NCBI GenBank assembly: GCA_012064385.1
Contig: QRDG01000805.1
Span: 404,963 to 468,962, forward strand
Direction of reading: 5' to 3'
DNA: 64,000 bases
Origin: Puccinellia tenuiflora
Taxonomy: Eukaryota > Streptophyta > Magnoliopsida > Poales > Poaceae
A model generated the notes under the pieces. The model ran no database searches. It saw only the letters and a list, made by a program, of their open reading frames with translations, and was not told where the DNA came from. The position numbers and the translations under genes were made by a program. This document shows positions 44,851 through 56,894 of the stretch, piece by piece. Each line of letters begins with the position of its first letter. Position 1 is the stretch's first letter.

Positions 44851-46632
44851 TCACCTTGCTTCCTTGACACCGGCTTCTTTCCTGGGCTCACCAATAACCA
44901 CGTTAGATTTGTTAGCGCCTTCGGCCGCTTCTGGCCGAAGAAGAACTTTCTTTCCCTCGAGATCTAGCACGTTCATTGGGAACGGCTGTGTGTCAATGGC
45001 CATGCCAGCAAAGCTTAATCGTCCATCATTAAGGGCCGATTGAATCTGTCGACGAAAGACATTGCAATCATTATTAGCATGAGAGAAAGAATTGTGATAC
45101 TTGCAATGAGCACGTTGCGTTAACTCATCAGGTGACGGTATGACGTGATTGACTCGGATCACTTTATCCTTTAACAAGGCATCAAATATTCTATCGCATT
45201 TGCCTATGTCGAAGCTACGCTTTACCTCATCATCCCGGTTTTTACGAACCGGCTTTAGGTCATCACACATAAAGGGTTTGGCCTTACTCGGCCAAACAAA
45301 CTCGGCTACGTAGACATCGGTTTCATCACCGGAATCGGCATCATATTCGATAGTGTTAAGCCGACCCCTGCTCATCCGATGCGAGTCTTTGGACTCGTTA
45401 ACTCGGCTTTCATGAGCCAGAGCTCTCTCCTGAACCTGCCCGACAGAGGAGAACTCGTGTCCTTCTAGCTTTTCTTTGAGATACGTCCTTAACCCGTTAA
45501 AAACTAAGTCGGCCATATCTCTCTCAGTTATCACCAAGCTATAACATCGATTTCTGGTGTTTCTAAATCTCTTGATATAATCGGATACCGATTCATCATG
45601 CTTTTGCCTAACCGACGTAAGATGGGACAATTTTAACTCGATCTCTCCGGCATAGAAGTGCTCATGAAACTTTTGCTCCAAATGAAACCAAGTGTGTATA
45701 GAATTAGGAGCTAAAGCCGAAAACCAAGAAAATGCAACCCCGGTTAGCGACAAAGAGAACAGGCGAACTTTGATATGATCATGATTAGCCTCGCCTAATT
45801 GAGCCAAATATTGACTAATATGTTCCCATGTTGATTTGTTATCCACCCCATTAAACTTAGAAAACTCGGGAACTCTATAGCCAGGTGGGTAAGGTTGTAA
45901 ATCAAAATACTCGGGATAGGGTTTAGTGTAGGTTCTAGGTCTCAGCCCAACACCGAGCTTGTCATATGCTATCTGATCCAATTTCCTATTGAATTCTACC
46001 ACTAAATCATCCATATTGGCCGATTGACTCGGACCAGGAGCAGGATTGGTCATAGGGCCGGATTGCATCCAAGGAGCCGAATTTGGATTCGGCATTGACT
46101 CACGACCCGGAAATTGCACCGCTGGTCCTGTCTGACCTGCCGGGTAGGGTGAACTTTGGATCGGAGTCGGACAAGGTAATGCACCAACAATCCGGTTTTC
46201 CCTGTTCGGGCTCATCGGTTGTGTGTCCGATGCTTGGGCTTGGATGGTGTTTTTCTTAGCCTTATCATGTTCCAACACAGCATGATAAACAGTATTCGTA
46301 CCTTGTGAAACATGAAACTGGATCTCGGCTACTTGCTCAGGAGAAAATATAATGTTACTTACAGCGGGTATGTCGGTGTTGATGTTCAAAGGTGCATATG
46401 CCGGTTCCTTGATCGGTGTGGTTACACCTTGCCGATCTAACTTGAAGCTGGCCAAGTACAACTCTTCGTCTTCCTGTTCCCGCTTGAGTCGCAGCGCCTC
46501 AAACTCCTCGCTTCTCTTCTTCTTCCACTCATCCAGACCTTGGCGTTGTGCCTCTGACAAGTCCTTAAGAGTGGGCTTGATGATGTTGTCAGTGGTGATG
46601 CCGGATAGATCTGTAACCTTAGAACCGGCCAT
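44851..46632 (-). CDS. Tat element gag (593 codons, open)
   Basis: The start is taken as the ATG at 46632 (MAGSKVTDLSG); the longer frame begins at a TTG inside the primer site. A charged coil (RLKREQEDEELYLASFKLD) comes first, then a Pro/Ser-rich zone. The retrotransposon gag capsid domain follows (WFSALAPNSIHTWFHLEQKF, RQKHDESVSDYIKRFRNTRN, MADLVFNGLRTYLKEKLEG). The tail is a CKYHNSFSHANNDC knuckle-like motif followed by FRRQIQSALNDGRL. It packages the element RNA in family terms. No lesion was seen in this part. Confidence 0.85.
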   Translation of the reverse strand: MAGSKVTDLSGITTDNIIKPTLKDLSEAQRQGLDEWKKKRSEEFEALRLKREQEDEELYLASFKLDRQGVTTPIKEPAYAPLNINTDIPAVSNIIFSPEQVAEIQFHVSQGTNTVYHAVLEHDKAKKNTIQAQASDTQPMSPNRENRIVGALPCPTPIQSSPYPAGQTGPAVQFPGRESMPNPNSAPWMQSGPMTNPAPGPSQSANMDDLVVEFNRKLDQIAYDKLGVGLRPRTYTKPYPEYFDLQPYPPGYRVPEFSKFNGVDNKSTWEHISQYLAQLGEANHDHIKVRLFSLSLTGVAFSWFSALAPNSIHTWFHLEQKFHEHFYAGEIELKLSHLTSVRQKHDESVSDYIKRFRNTRNRCYSLVITERDMADLVFNGLRTYLKEKLEGHEFSSVGQVQERALAHESRVNESKDSHRMSRGRLNTIEYDADSGDETDVYVAEFVWPSKAKPFMCDDLKPVRKNRDDEVKRSFDIGKCDRIFDALLKDKVIRVNHVIPSPDELTQRAHCKYHNSFSHANNDCNVFRRQIQSALNDGRLSFAGMAIDTQPFPMNVLDLEGKKVLLRPEAAEGANKSNVVIGEPRKEAGVKEAR

Positions 46633-46658
46633 TGCTGTCCGATTTAGGTTTAGAGATG

Positions 46659-46676
46659 TCCCCAGCGGAGTCGCCA
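46659..46676 (-). other. Tat element primer binding site
   Basis: The minus strand reads TGGCGACTCCGCTGGGGA seven bases inside the LTR. This wording recurs in grass gypsy elements. I could not name the matching tRNA with certainty. Confidence 0.7.
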
Positions 46677-46683
46677 AAAAGTG

Positions 46684-47550
46684 TGTTGCGATTAAAACGC
46701 GTCACACGAACACGTCCTCGTGTACCCGCGGTGCCGGGGGAGATACTCCGCAACTCGCCCCGCGGGAGACCGACCTGCAGCGCGATACGCAAGACAGCAA
46801 GCCGATTCTTTTAGAACAAGACGCCCCAGCCCCTCGGGATGGACCTCGTCGGAGGAAGCCAGCAAAAATTGGCTGATTTAAGCCGGATTAGACCGTTCTC
46901 AACTCGATTGTCGATATTCGTCGAACTCTCGCGAAGTCACCGAACAACGGAAGCAGGAACAAGGGTTTGAGGGTAAAAAGTAGGGTTTGGTATTGATTGT
47001 CGATTGTTTGCTTAGCTTCAATCGGCCGTCACCTCCTACATATATATAGTGAGGCGGCTGGACTTTCTGTACAAGCAATTGTACTTCTACACGGATTGCA
47101 ACTCATGAACTAGGTCGGTTTCTACTTCTAAATTAGGTAAGACTCCCGACCGGATTCATGCTGGACATCTCCGGTTCCTTTTGGAAAGCCACCTTTTTCT
47201 TCCGGGTTGAACCCAAACTCGTTCTGGCGCCACCAACCTTTGCTTTGGGCTTTGGTAAGTGTTAAACCTCCTCACGTCCGGCTTCTCCGATGCGGCTTAT
47301 GGAATCTTCAGGAATCTTCGAGTCTAACCTGCACCGGGTCCCGAGTAAGCCGGGTTCTGCATGTCGAATTAACTCCTGCCGGGTCGTCATCCCAAGTCCT
47401 CTCCGAGTCATCCATCTTTTCGAGTGAGCTTGAACCTGTGACCCGGTTTCTGACCAAAACCAGCTTAACTCCCGCCGGGTTAACTTCTGCCGGGTCTTCC
47501 TTTTCTTGAGTGAGCTCGAACCCGGGACCTGCCAAAAACGGGTGCTAACA
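46684..47550 (-). repeat. Tat element 5' LTR (867 bp)
   Basis: Pairs with 38690-39555 and is followed by CTCAA, the second target-site copy. Confidence 0.92.
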
Positions 47551-48343
47551 CTCAATAATTAAACCGTGGACCTTGTCAGCAGGGAAATATTTTTTATAGA
47601 ATACCTGCAAGCATTCCTCTTTGCTAGTAATAGATCCAGGTTCTAGATGATTAATTATACAAAATTTTAGCATTTCCTCCCAAGGTAAAAGGAAACAACT
47701 TTAAGAAATAATAACGTTGGTGGATTTCATCTTTACCAAATAACATAGACAAATCATGCAAAGCAGCAATGTGTTCAAAAGGAAATTCATTATTTCTACC
47801 ATAAAACTTAGACTTCTCAGCTTTTTAAATTATTTCAGGATCAACACTGAACTCATAATCTTTGTGTTTAATTTTAATAGCTGGAGCATTCGTTTTCTTA
47901 GTAACAGGGAAATAATCATCAAGAGGAGAATTTGCATAACTATCAAGTTTTTCCAATTTATCAAAATTTGAATCCATAAAAGCCATAGTAAATGCATCTT
48001 CTTCCTCAGAAGTTTCATGCTCATCATCAGAATATTCATTATCTTCTAACTCAGACTCCACATTTTCAATAATAGAAGATTCAGGTAATTCAGGCAATTC
48101 AGGTGTTTCAGTTATCTCAGATGTTTCAGCTGTCACTTTTTTGTCTATGCTACCACATATTAAATCATTTTCAGTACTAGTAGACATTCTAGACAATGGT
48201 GAACTAGATAAAGCCTTTCCTTTTTTCTTAGTAACAATAGCAGAAGCAACATCAGGTGAAAAGTTTTGCCACCTTGGCAAATCAGTACCTCTATGAGTAG
48301 TTGAAGGCCTTACTCCCTTCAGAGTATTCTTTTCCTTTCCCAT
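47551..48343 (-). pseudogene. Element C gag, N-terminal part
   Basis: The start is the ATG at 48343 (MGKEKNTLKGVRP). It has a Ser/Thr-rich then strongly acidic region (NVESELEDNEYSDDEHETSE), then KIKHKDYEFSVDPEII. A TAA at about 47828 interrupts the frame, which then continues open (FPFEHIAALHDL, FPFTLGGNAKILYNHL, ECLQVFYKKYFP) to LIIE at the Tat insertion. The codon phase is preserved across the CTCAA duplication into 38689 (ISKFS). The PAEKSKFYGR-like and FPFTLGG wording is typical of Athila-group gag. Confidence 0.8.
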
Positions 48344-48406
48344 AGTTGGGAACAAGCAAGTGCAGCAAATAAATGATAACAAGTTGTCTTACCAATAAAG
48401 CTAGGT

Positions 48407-48424
48407 TCCCTGGCAACGGCGCGA
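48407..48424 (-). other. Element C primer binding site, tRNA-Asp type
   Basis: The minus strand reads TCGCGCCGTTGCCAGGGA, two mismatches from TGGCGCCGTTGCCGGGGA. It lies 10 bases inside the 5' LTR. Confidence 0.75.
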
Positions 48425-48434
48425 GAAAACGTCT

Positions 48435-49596
48435 TGATACCCACAAGTATAGGGGATTGCTGAAATCTTCGTTGGGAAGTATTACCCAAATTTATAGTTC
48501 AACTCGATGGGAACACAAGAATACCAATAAGACTTTAGCAATTGAGGCGTCACTATCAATCACACATGTATATCAATAAACTTGCAGCAGTAATAGTGAT
48601 GGCAGCAGAATGATTCAAGCAAACAAAATGAAACAGCAGTAGTAAACAAAGGGTTTCCCAGTTTTCATCGGAAAAGTGAAAGTGTAACTCAGAGATTTAA
48701 AACGTAGGCATGAGGTGACAGCGGGGTGTTGCATGAATAAGATTGACCATATAATAAGATTCATATAGCAATGGGACTTATCTCTAACTCTGATATATGT
48801 AGGTATGTGTTCCATAATTAGTTGTGCGCACTAACCAAGATAATTTGCACAACATCTATTGTCCTACATGCCCATTTCACCGGGGCCAACTTGGAACTAC
48901 AGGTAATTAAGGTCTACCCTTTCGAATAGCCCGGAACAACGCATTAACACTTCATGAACACGTAGAATCCTCAAACTAAAACATCTCCCCCTTGTTTTCC
49001 CTATATGTCACATTTAGGGTTCGCAGGTTCAACATAATAGCAGGTGATACACTTTGCAGATAAATACCAAACTCAATTATATGATGGGGCAAAATAAGTT
49101 CAGTATTGAAATCATGTCACTCGGGCCCTAGTAGCAAGCATTAAACATAGCATAAGTGCGTCAACACAATACAAAAATATCCTCAAGATAAACCCCTAAG
49201 ATCTCGGACAACGGGTATCATTACATGATCAATCTCATCGAATCCCCATTCACCTCATGTGCCTATAGCGGACTACTCACACATGGTGATGGTGAGGGAG
49301 CTCATGGTCATTGGAGATGAAGGCGGTGAAGATGGCGGTGAAGACGGCCTCCGGATCCCTCCTCCGGGGGAGAAATCCTGGATCAATCTGACTCCGAAAA
49401 TGAAGATCGTGGTGGTGGCGGCGCTCTGTTTCGCGAATCGACCTCTCCTCCTAGGTCAGCCACTTTTTCCTATATATGAGGGGGTACGCGAAAGCCGAAG
49501 GAGAGACGGTGGCCGAGGCGCCAGATAGGTGGGCCCATGCAGCCAAGGAATCTGGCCGCGTGGGGCCCCCTCTTTTGGCCCTCGGACGCTTCCTCG
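48435..49596 (-). repeat. Element C 5' LTR, inner part
   Basis: Matches 31907-33068 of the 3' LTR. It is broken after CTTCCTCG by the BARE/WIS-type insertion and resumes at 56895. Confidence 0.9.
49534..49564 (-). promoter_or_regulatory. LTR hairpin, copy 6 (decayed stem)
   Basis: Left arm CCCATGCAGCC, loop AAGGAATCT, right arm GGCCGCGTGGG. Two CpG-type changes in the left arm break pairing. Confidence 0.55.
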
Positions 49597-49604
49597 ACCT
49601 TTCC

Positions 49605-50403
49605 GATAATTGATGGTATGAACGAATGGTGATTCGGTGTCTCCGATGGGATCCTAGACGTCACGAGGAGTTCCGGAAGAGTCCGGAGAATAAGATTCAT
49701 ATAAGGAAAGTGGTTTCCGGAGGTATCGGAAAGGTTCCGGAATATTTGCATAGGGTACCGGAAGGTTCTAGAAAGTTCTAGAGGAGTCTAGAAGTGGGAC
49801 CCACCTAATGTAGGGGGCCCACATGGACCAAAGGGGGTGCAGCAACCACTTGGGCTGCGCACCACCCAAAGGCCCACATGGGCCTAGCCGGCCAAGGCAA
49901 GGGAAGGGGAGGCCAAGTCCTAGTTGGACTAGGTGGCCAGCCACCCCTAGTTGGAAAGGGCCCAAGCCCAAGTCCACTTAGGACTCAACTTGGGGGCCAA
50001 GCAAAGGGGGCCGGCCAGCCCTCCTCCAAACCCTAGCCGCCCCCTATATAAAGAGGAGAGGGGAGGGGGTGCGGCACACCCTTGGCTGCCCCTCTCTTTG
50101 CCCTAGCCGCACCCCTCTTCCACCCTGGCCCTAGCTGCGCGCCACCTCTCCCCGGAGGTGCTGCCCGTTGTGGCACTTCATCGGATTGGATCTTCGAGGA
50201 AATACATCTCCTCGCGACTGGATGAGTCTAGTTGCGGGGATCGACTAGCCAACCCCTGCACCGACAAAACACGTTTGTTTGATCTTCAAGGGTAAGAGAT
50301 TGGATCTCATCTTCGCTACCTTCATCTAATAGATCTAGATCCTTAGGGTTTCTTCCGCTTGTTTCGTAGGAAATTTTTTGTTTTCTATGCAACAATCCCT
50401 TCA
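49605..50403 (+). repeat. Copia 5' LTR, outer 876 bp missing
   Basis: Begins GATAATTGATGG and matches 56093-56890, including the leader TTTTCTATGCAACAA and end CCCTTCA. The part equivalent to 55217-56092 is absent. Confidence 0.85.
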
Positions 50404-50404
50404 G

Positions 50405-50417
50405 TAGTATCAGAGCC
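50405..50417 (+). other. Copia primer binding site (one mismatch)
   Basis: TAGTATCAGAGCC follows the 5' LTR and differs by one base from TGGTATCAGAGCC, the initiator tRNA-Met complement. Confidence 0.8.
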
Positions 50418-51629
50418 TAGATCTATTCATAGATGTTGGTGCGATTAGAACACAAGTGTTGTGGGCGTTGATATTTTATGTTGCTACCTTCTCGCGTGCA
50501 CTTTGCGTCTTTGCGGTATTGTGAGATTGAAGCGGCCCGGACCAACCTTACTCGCCCACGCACAAGAGACCGGTTCCACGACAGACATGCAACTTGTATT
50601 GCATAAGTGGCTGGCGGGTGTCTGTTTCTCTTGCTCTAGTGAAGATACAATTTTCAATGGAAGGCCTTTCAAAAGGATGAGTAAATAAGCAAATACTATA
50701 TCACCGTTGTGGTTTTGCGTAGATTAGAACGGTTCTATCTCGTTGACCCAAGCCACGTAAAAATTGCATAAACAAAGTAGAGGACGTCTAACTTGTTTTT
50801 GCAGAGGGGGTCATGTGATGTGGTATGGCCAATGTGTGATTTGTGATAATGTATGCAATGATCATGTTTGTAATCTTTCACGACTTGCATGTCGATGAGT
50901 ACGGCAACCGGCAGGAGCCATATGGTTGTCTATTATTTTATGTGACCTGCGTGTCATTGAATCACCATGTAATTGCTTTACTTTATTGCTAAGAGTAGCA
51001 TTAGTTGTAGTTGCAATAGTTGGTGGACAACCATGGTGATGGCGCCACAATGATGGAGATCATGTCGGTGATGGAGATCATGCCGGTGCTTTGGAGATGG
51101 AGATCAAAGGCACAAGAAGAAAGGCCATATCATATCACAATTATGAATTGCATGTGATGTTAATCCTTTTATGCACCTTATTGTTATGCTTAGATGTGAT
51201 CGCGACGGTAGCATGATAAGGTGATCTCTCATGTTAATATCAAGATGTGTTCTTCCCTAGTATGCACCGTTGCGAAAGTTCATCGTTTTGAGACACCACG
51301 TGATGATCGGGTGTGATAGATTCAACGTTCACATACAACGGGTGTAAGCCAGTTTACACATGCGGAAATACTACGGTTTCCTTGACGAGCCTAGCATGTA
51401 CAGACATGGCCTCGGAACACAAGAGTCGAAAGGCTAAATACGAGTCATATGGATGATATGATCAACATGGTGATGTTCACCCTTGAAGCTACATCATCTC
51501 ACGTGATGATCGGTTGTGGTGTAGTGGATTTGGATCGTGTGTCACTAAACAGATGTTGAGTTTAGTGGGAGTTCATGTAGTAATTTTGATTAAGATGAAC
51601 TTAAATTATCATAAAACAAAAGTCCTAAG

Positions 51630-52270
51630 ATGTCTTTGCAAAATCCTTGTAGATCATTTTTCGACTACGGTAGTCTGTTCGTTGCTGAAAAACTGCGTCT
51701 CGATGGGTCAAATTTTGTTGAGTAGTACCTGCGTCTTGAAAAAGTCCTACACACCAATGCTGAGCTCTACGTGCTAGAAGAACCAATAGGAGATAAACCC
51801 AAACATTTCTGCAAGCGATGAAGAGTACATGGAGTGGTTTTGAACCACCTACTTGAACGTCAAGTGAATGATGTGCACCTTCATGAATTCTGACCTAAGT
51901 AGACAATTCAAGAACTTGATTGCAATGGAGATTGTTGATGAGCTGGAAAATAGTTTCTCAGCGCAAGTTAGAATTGCAAGGTTTGAATGTCTGAACGGTT
52001 TTCTTTCACTCAAGATGGAAGAGAACGCTTGCTTGGAACAACACCTGAGGAAAATGCATAAGATGGTTATACTCGGGTAGTTGTTTGGAACCACGAGATG
52101 AATGACGATTTCGCGATAGATGGGGTGATACGCTAGCTTCTCCCCAGCTTCAAGAATTATGTCGGAGACTATGTCATGGGAAGGGATTTGATCACTTTCT
52201 GTCAGTTTTTGTCTTGGCTGCGTCATGTCAAAGTGGAACCCATAGCAAGAGAAGTTGACAATGCAGAAAG
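51630..52270 (+). pseudogene. Copia gag remnant (UBN2-type)
   Basis: Across changing frames one can read LAEKLRLDGSNF, VLHTNAELYVLEEPIGD and DEEYMEWF, then MNSDLSRQFKN, LSLKMEENACLEQHLRKMHK and the VGDYVMGRD zone. This is the order of the copia capsid domain. Stops include TAG at about 51720 and a TGA after MEWF, plus several frame changes. No zinc knuckle was found downstream. Confidence 0.6.
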
Positions 52271-52279
52271 TATATATTG

Positions 52280-55200
52280 ATATACAAGTTATAAGTGTTT
52301 AAGTCCAAATTGCAATTGTGGCGGTTTCAATAAGTATTTGATGCTTATTCTGTTTTATGAAAACAGAACCTGCTGCTTGAGATTTGCATAAAGGATCTAG
52401 GAAGACGTTGCGGAATGGTGGCAATCAAGGAGTTGATGCCGACAATGATCTGTCTCTACATTTATCGTTTTGATTAGAGGATTTGAATAAGTTTGTAATT
52501 GAACTAAGTGTGATTTTGATTAGTGTGTCTTGCTTATGTGAGACGGTTATTCATGTTAAAGGCAATGGTTGTTCTATTTACATGAGTGATCCTTTTTGGA
52601 AATCACAAGTTTCAATTATAAGTGTATTATTATTATTATAATCTAGATGATAAATTGGTTGAACATTTATAAGAGACATACTAAAATATCCAAATCTTAA
52701 TAATGACAATTGTTTTGGTCGTGCTAAATATTGAATAAACATTTTGATGTTTTATCAATGCGCCTTATTGTATGGAGTATGACTAAAAATGCCACCCTTT
52801 GGAAGTGTGTCATGAGTTGCCGAAAATAAACACAAGTGTTGGTTGTATTTTCAGCAAATGTTAGATGTCATTATTTTGTGCACTCCATCATAAATGATAT
52901 GAGTAAATAGATGTATTTGTTCAAGTTATGATATTTGACGAGATCAAATAAAATTCTGGAGTTTAGGATATTAAGTTAACAAGAAAATTGAGTCTTTATG
53001 ATTTGATCAAAAGAGACAAAATATTTGAGTTATATGTTAGTATGCGGACTTGTGAGAAGTGTTATCACAAATTACAATGTTTAGAATATTTCAAAGGCGT
53101 TTGATATGTCCTAAGATATTGTAATCACACACTATTTGATATTGTGTGGTCTCAAAGAGGGGTTTTTACTTCGGGGTTTAATAATAGCATTTAGATTTAT
53201 TTGATAAACACTCTGTTTTATAAATAAGGATCTATTTAATGATTCGCATAAACGATTCCATATGAGTTATGAGAAGTCGTGGTAATTATGAGATAATTAG
53301 AGACCATTGCGAATAATGTTGTAGTATATTCATAAGTATGACTATGAATGTGATTCCACAATATGAGACTAAAAGGGGCAAACCAATTTGTTGGTTGTGC
53401 TAAGTATTTTAGTGATTTATCGTGAAAAGGTTTCATTGATAAAAGAATTGATGGAATAAATGGAAAAGCTAAAACCTTGCTTGTTCATGTATCGAGTGGC
53501 ACATATGTAAAGTGCTATGTCGGTTAAAACTTGACACGTGAAGGAATTAATGATGGTGATCATTGAATTTCGGTTTAGCTTGTCTAAAGAAAAGTAGGAT
53601 TCAAGAATATAAAATTTTGTCAGGTTACAAAATAATATTCATGATTTACTTGTCATGTTTCAGAAACAAGACATACCTACGAAACTACAAAGAAGAAATA
53701 GAAGCCTTAAATACGAAAATGACTAAGAGTCATCCTATGTTAAGTTTAAATCACAAAGTAATTGTTACTTGATTTTATGAAAGAATTGTTTCACATATTT
53801 ATTCTTCAAAAGGGTTTGTAAGGAATAAATAAAACTTACTGGACAAAAGCACAAGAGGTAAAGCTCTTTAACATATTCAATGTTGTTAACTACATGGTGT
53901 AGTTGTGCTTAAGGTCAAAAGGATTTATGCTAGCAAAGTACTAGCTTTCGTATAAAGAGTTCTCGATATTAATAGTTAATTAAGAATTTTTTGGAGGTGT
54001 CCAAAATATCGAGAAAATATACGAGTGTGATCTAATGAAGATATGTGGCGACATATGTTAAGTTAGAGCAGAAACTATTTTCCATGATCAAAATATGTGG
54101 TGACATATGTTTGAGTGTGAGCTAGTTAATCATGGTCAAATATAAGTATAACATATTTCTGAGTGGGAGCCAAAGTGGTTTCACAATTTAATATGTGTAT
54201 GGTGTATATTTGAGTGGGAGTTTACAACATCTTGTTTGAGTGAAATGGAGATTTCATAAATGTTGTAAATGAGTCAGGAACCAACTGTAACTTGTGAAGT
54301 TAGTTATGAATGTCAAATATCTATGGAGATAGATGTATCTATGGTGGATAGATATGTTTGATAAAGCATTATGTCAGGATATTTAACCTAAGTAAGATTT
54401 GAAGGAGTTCAAAATAAAACAAGAGAAGAAAGGTTCATCTGCTTGTGAGAAATAGGTGAAACATTGAGTTGATAACTCAGTACAAAATGATGGTTGGAGG
54501 ATATGTTAGTGTTCGCTATGAATTGTTCATAGGACTAAAAAATATAAGAACCATGTGTTTGTATTTGACGATATGTGACCCAAGTTCTTGGTTAGAAGAA
54601 CATGTTAAATGAGGAGTCATTTTACATGGAGTTGAGATAAATTGAATTTAGAGAGTGGTAGACTTGGTTGAAGTCATAAAACCAAACTAAATTGGAAATC
54701 TCTAAAAGTCAGAAGCGTAGCGAAATCGTGATCGAAAAATATCGAAGTGACATGATTGCACTGTCGATTTGTTGAGTCTACAACATATAGGAGTATATGA
54801 TTAATTCAAGGATTAAAAGATATAATATTTTGGTTTGAGAAATTTTTGTTTCAAGACTGAGTGAGTTCCGGGTGCACATGCTATGTGAAAGTCCTCTTGA
54901 CTGATCATACGTCATGTAGGCATAATGGGAAACGAAAAATCTCACTCTTTAACCAAATATATTATATTCATCATGTGATGATGAGAATTATCATGTGATG
55001 ATAATAGGTTTATCATGAGATGATAAAGTAATGTCAAATTAGGTGACATTAACGTTTGCAAAGAACATAAAGAACTGTATAGTACAGAACACGGACAGAA
55101 CCTCTTCCACAAGCAAACATGATCAGCACTGAGACTCCATGAGTGTTAGACACCATGAGTGTTGGATCGGGAAAAAAATGTAAACTAGATTATTGACTCT
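52280..55200 (+). mobile_element. Degenerate interior of the BARE/WIS-type element
   Basis: 2.9 kb of AT-rich sequence with frequent stops in all frames and no protease, integrase or RT motif that I can read. Several GAGTGGGAG stretches (54156-54222) resemble the element's own polypurine tract AAGTGGGAGAT at 55206-55216. Confidence 0.5.
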
Positions 55201-55216
55201 AGTGCAAGTGGGAGAT

Positions 55217-56890
55217 TGTTGGGAATATGCCCTAGAGGCAATAATAAAATGGTTTATTAGCATATTCATGTTTATGATAATAGTTTATTATCCATGCTAT
55301 AATTGTATTAATTGGAAACATAATACATGTGTGGAATATAAACAACCAGGTGTCCTTAGTAAGCCTCTACTAGACTAGTTCGTTAGTCAAGAGATGGTTA
55401 GAGTTTCCTAACCATGGACTTGTTATAGTCACTTGATAACGGAGTCATATCATTAGGAGTAATGATGTGATGGACATGACCCAATAATAAAGAATTGCAA
55501 TTGATCGTGTCACACAGTTTCATTGCCAACACTTTTGGTATGCCAAGTATAGTTTCCTTAGACCATGAGATTATGTCACTCCCGTTTACCGGAGGAATAC
55601 TTTGTGGACATCAAACGTCACTTCGTAACTGGGTGATTATAAAGGTGGCTTTCAGGTATCTCCGATGGTATTTGTTGGGTGACATGAATCAAGAGTGGGA
55701 TTTGTCCTTCCTTGTGACGGAAATGATATCTCTGGGCCCTCTCGATAATATAGCATCAGAAAGGTTGCAACCATGTGGTTAATTGTTAATCACGGAGATC
55801 CTATATTATGGACGAGTAAAGAGAATTTGCCAGGTAACGAGATAGAACTAGATATGGAGATATCGACGATCAAATCTCGGGCAAATTAAATATCGTGAGA
55901 CAAAGGGAATCGTATACGAGATTAAGAATCTCCGGCATCGTGGTTCAATCGATAAGGAACTTCGTTGAATATGTAGGAGTCAATATGGGCATCCCGGTCC
56001 AGCTATTGATTATTGATATGATCATGTCTGCATGTTCTCGAACCCGTAGGGTCACACACTTAACGCTCCAATGTAGCTAGGGTTAGCGATGAGATAATTG
56101 ATGGTATGAACGAATGGTGATTCGGAGTCTCGGATGGGATCCTAGACGTCACGAGGAGTTCCGGAAGAGTCCGGAGAATAAGATTCATATAAGGAAAGTG
56201 GTTTCCGGAGGTATCGGAAAAGTTCCGGAATATTTGCATAGGGTACCGGAAGGTTCTAGAAAGTTCTAGAGGAGTCTAGAAGTGGGACCCACCTAATGTA
56301 GGGGGCCCACATGGACCAAAGGGGGTGCAGCAACCACTTGGGTTGCGCACCACCCAAAGGCCCACATGGGCCTAGCCGGCCAAGGCAAGGGAAGGGGAGG
56401 CCAAGTCCTAGTTGGACTAGGTGGCCAGCCACCCCTAGTTGGAAAGGGCCCAAGCCCAAGTCCACTTAGGACTCAACTTGGGGGCCAAGCAAAGGGGGCC
56501 GGCCAGCCCTCCTCCAAACCCTAGCCGCCTCCTATATAAATAGGAGAGGGGAGGGGGTGCAGCACACCTTTGGCTGCCCCTCTCTTTGCCCTAGACGCAC
56601 CCCTCCTCCACCCTGGCCCTAGCTACGCACCACCTCTCCCCGGAGGTGCTGCCCGTTGTGGCACTTCATCGGATTGGATCTTCGAGGAAATACATCTCCT
56701 CGCGACTAGATGAGTCTAGTTGCGGGGATCGACTAGCCAACCCCTGCACCGACAAAACACGTTTGTTCGATCTTCTAGGGTAAGAGATTGGATCTCATCT
56801 TTGCTACCTCCATCTAATAGATCTAGATCCTTGGGTTTATTCCGCTTGTTTCGTAGGAAAAATTTTGTTTTCTATGCAACAACCCCTTCA
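55217..56890 (+). repeat. Copia 3' LTR (1,674 bp)
   Basis: Starts TGTTGGGAATATGCCC, the known start of WIS/BARE/Angela-type LTRs, and ends CAACCCCTTCA. A CTATATAAATAG box lies at about 56530. Confidence 0.85.
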
Positions 56891-56894
56891 CTTG

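Larger units (their letters stand above)
38690..47550 (-). mobile_element. Tat-lineage Ty3/gypsy retrotransposon nested in element C
   Basis: This 8,861 bp element is flanked by a perfect 5 bp duplication CTCAA (38685-38689 and 47551-47555), starts TGTTGCGATTAAAACG and ends GGGTGCTAACA. The order on the minus strand is gag, protease, RT, RNase H, a second RNase H-like domain and integrase. The extra RNase H domain is the hallmark of the Tat group. Coding lesions show it is dead. The LTRs differ at roughly 45 of 866 positions by my count. Confidence 0.92.
49597..56890 (+). mobile_element. BARE/WIS/Angela-type copia element nested in element C's 5' LTR
   Basis: A plus-strand element with a 1,674 bp 3' LTR (55217-56890), a shortened 5' LTR (49605-50403), an initiator-Met-type primer site and gag remnants. 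Eight filler bases (ACCTTTCC, 49597-49604) precede the 5' LTR homology. The host LTR resumes at 56895 after CTTG, which corresponds to the CTCG at 49593-49596 with one C to T change: the remains of the target duplication. No pol domain was recognised between 52280 and 55200. Confidence 0.8.

Noticed and set aside
44851..46677. Tat gag starting at 46677
   Set aside because: That codon is TTG and lies within the primer binding site. The first ATG is at 46632.
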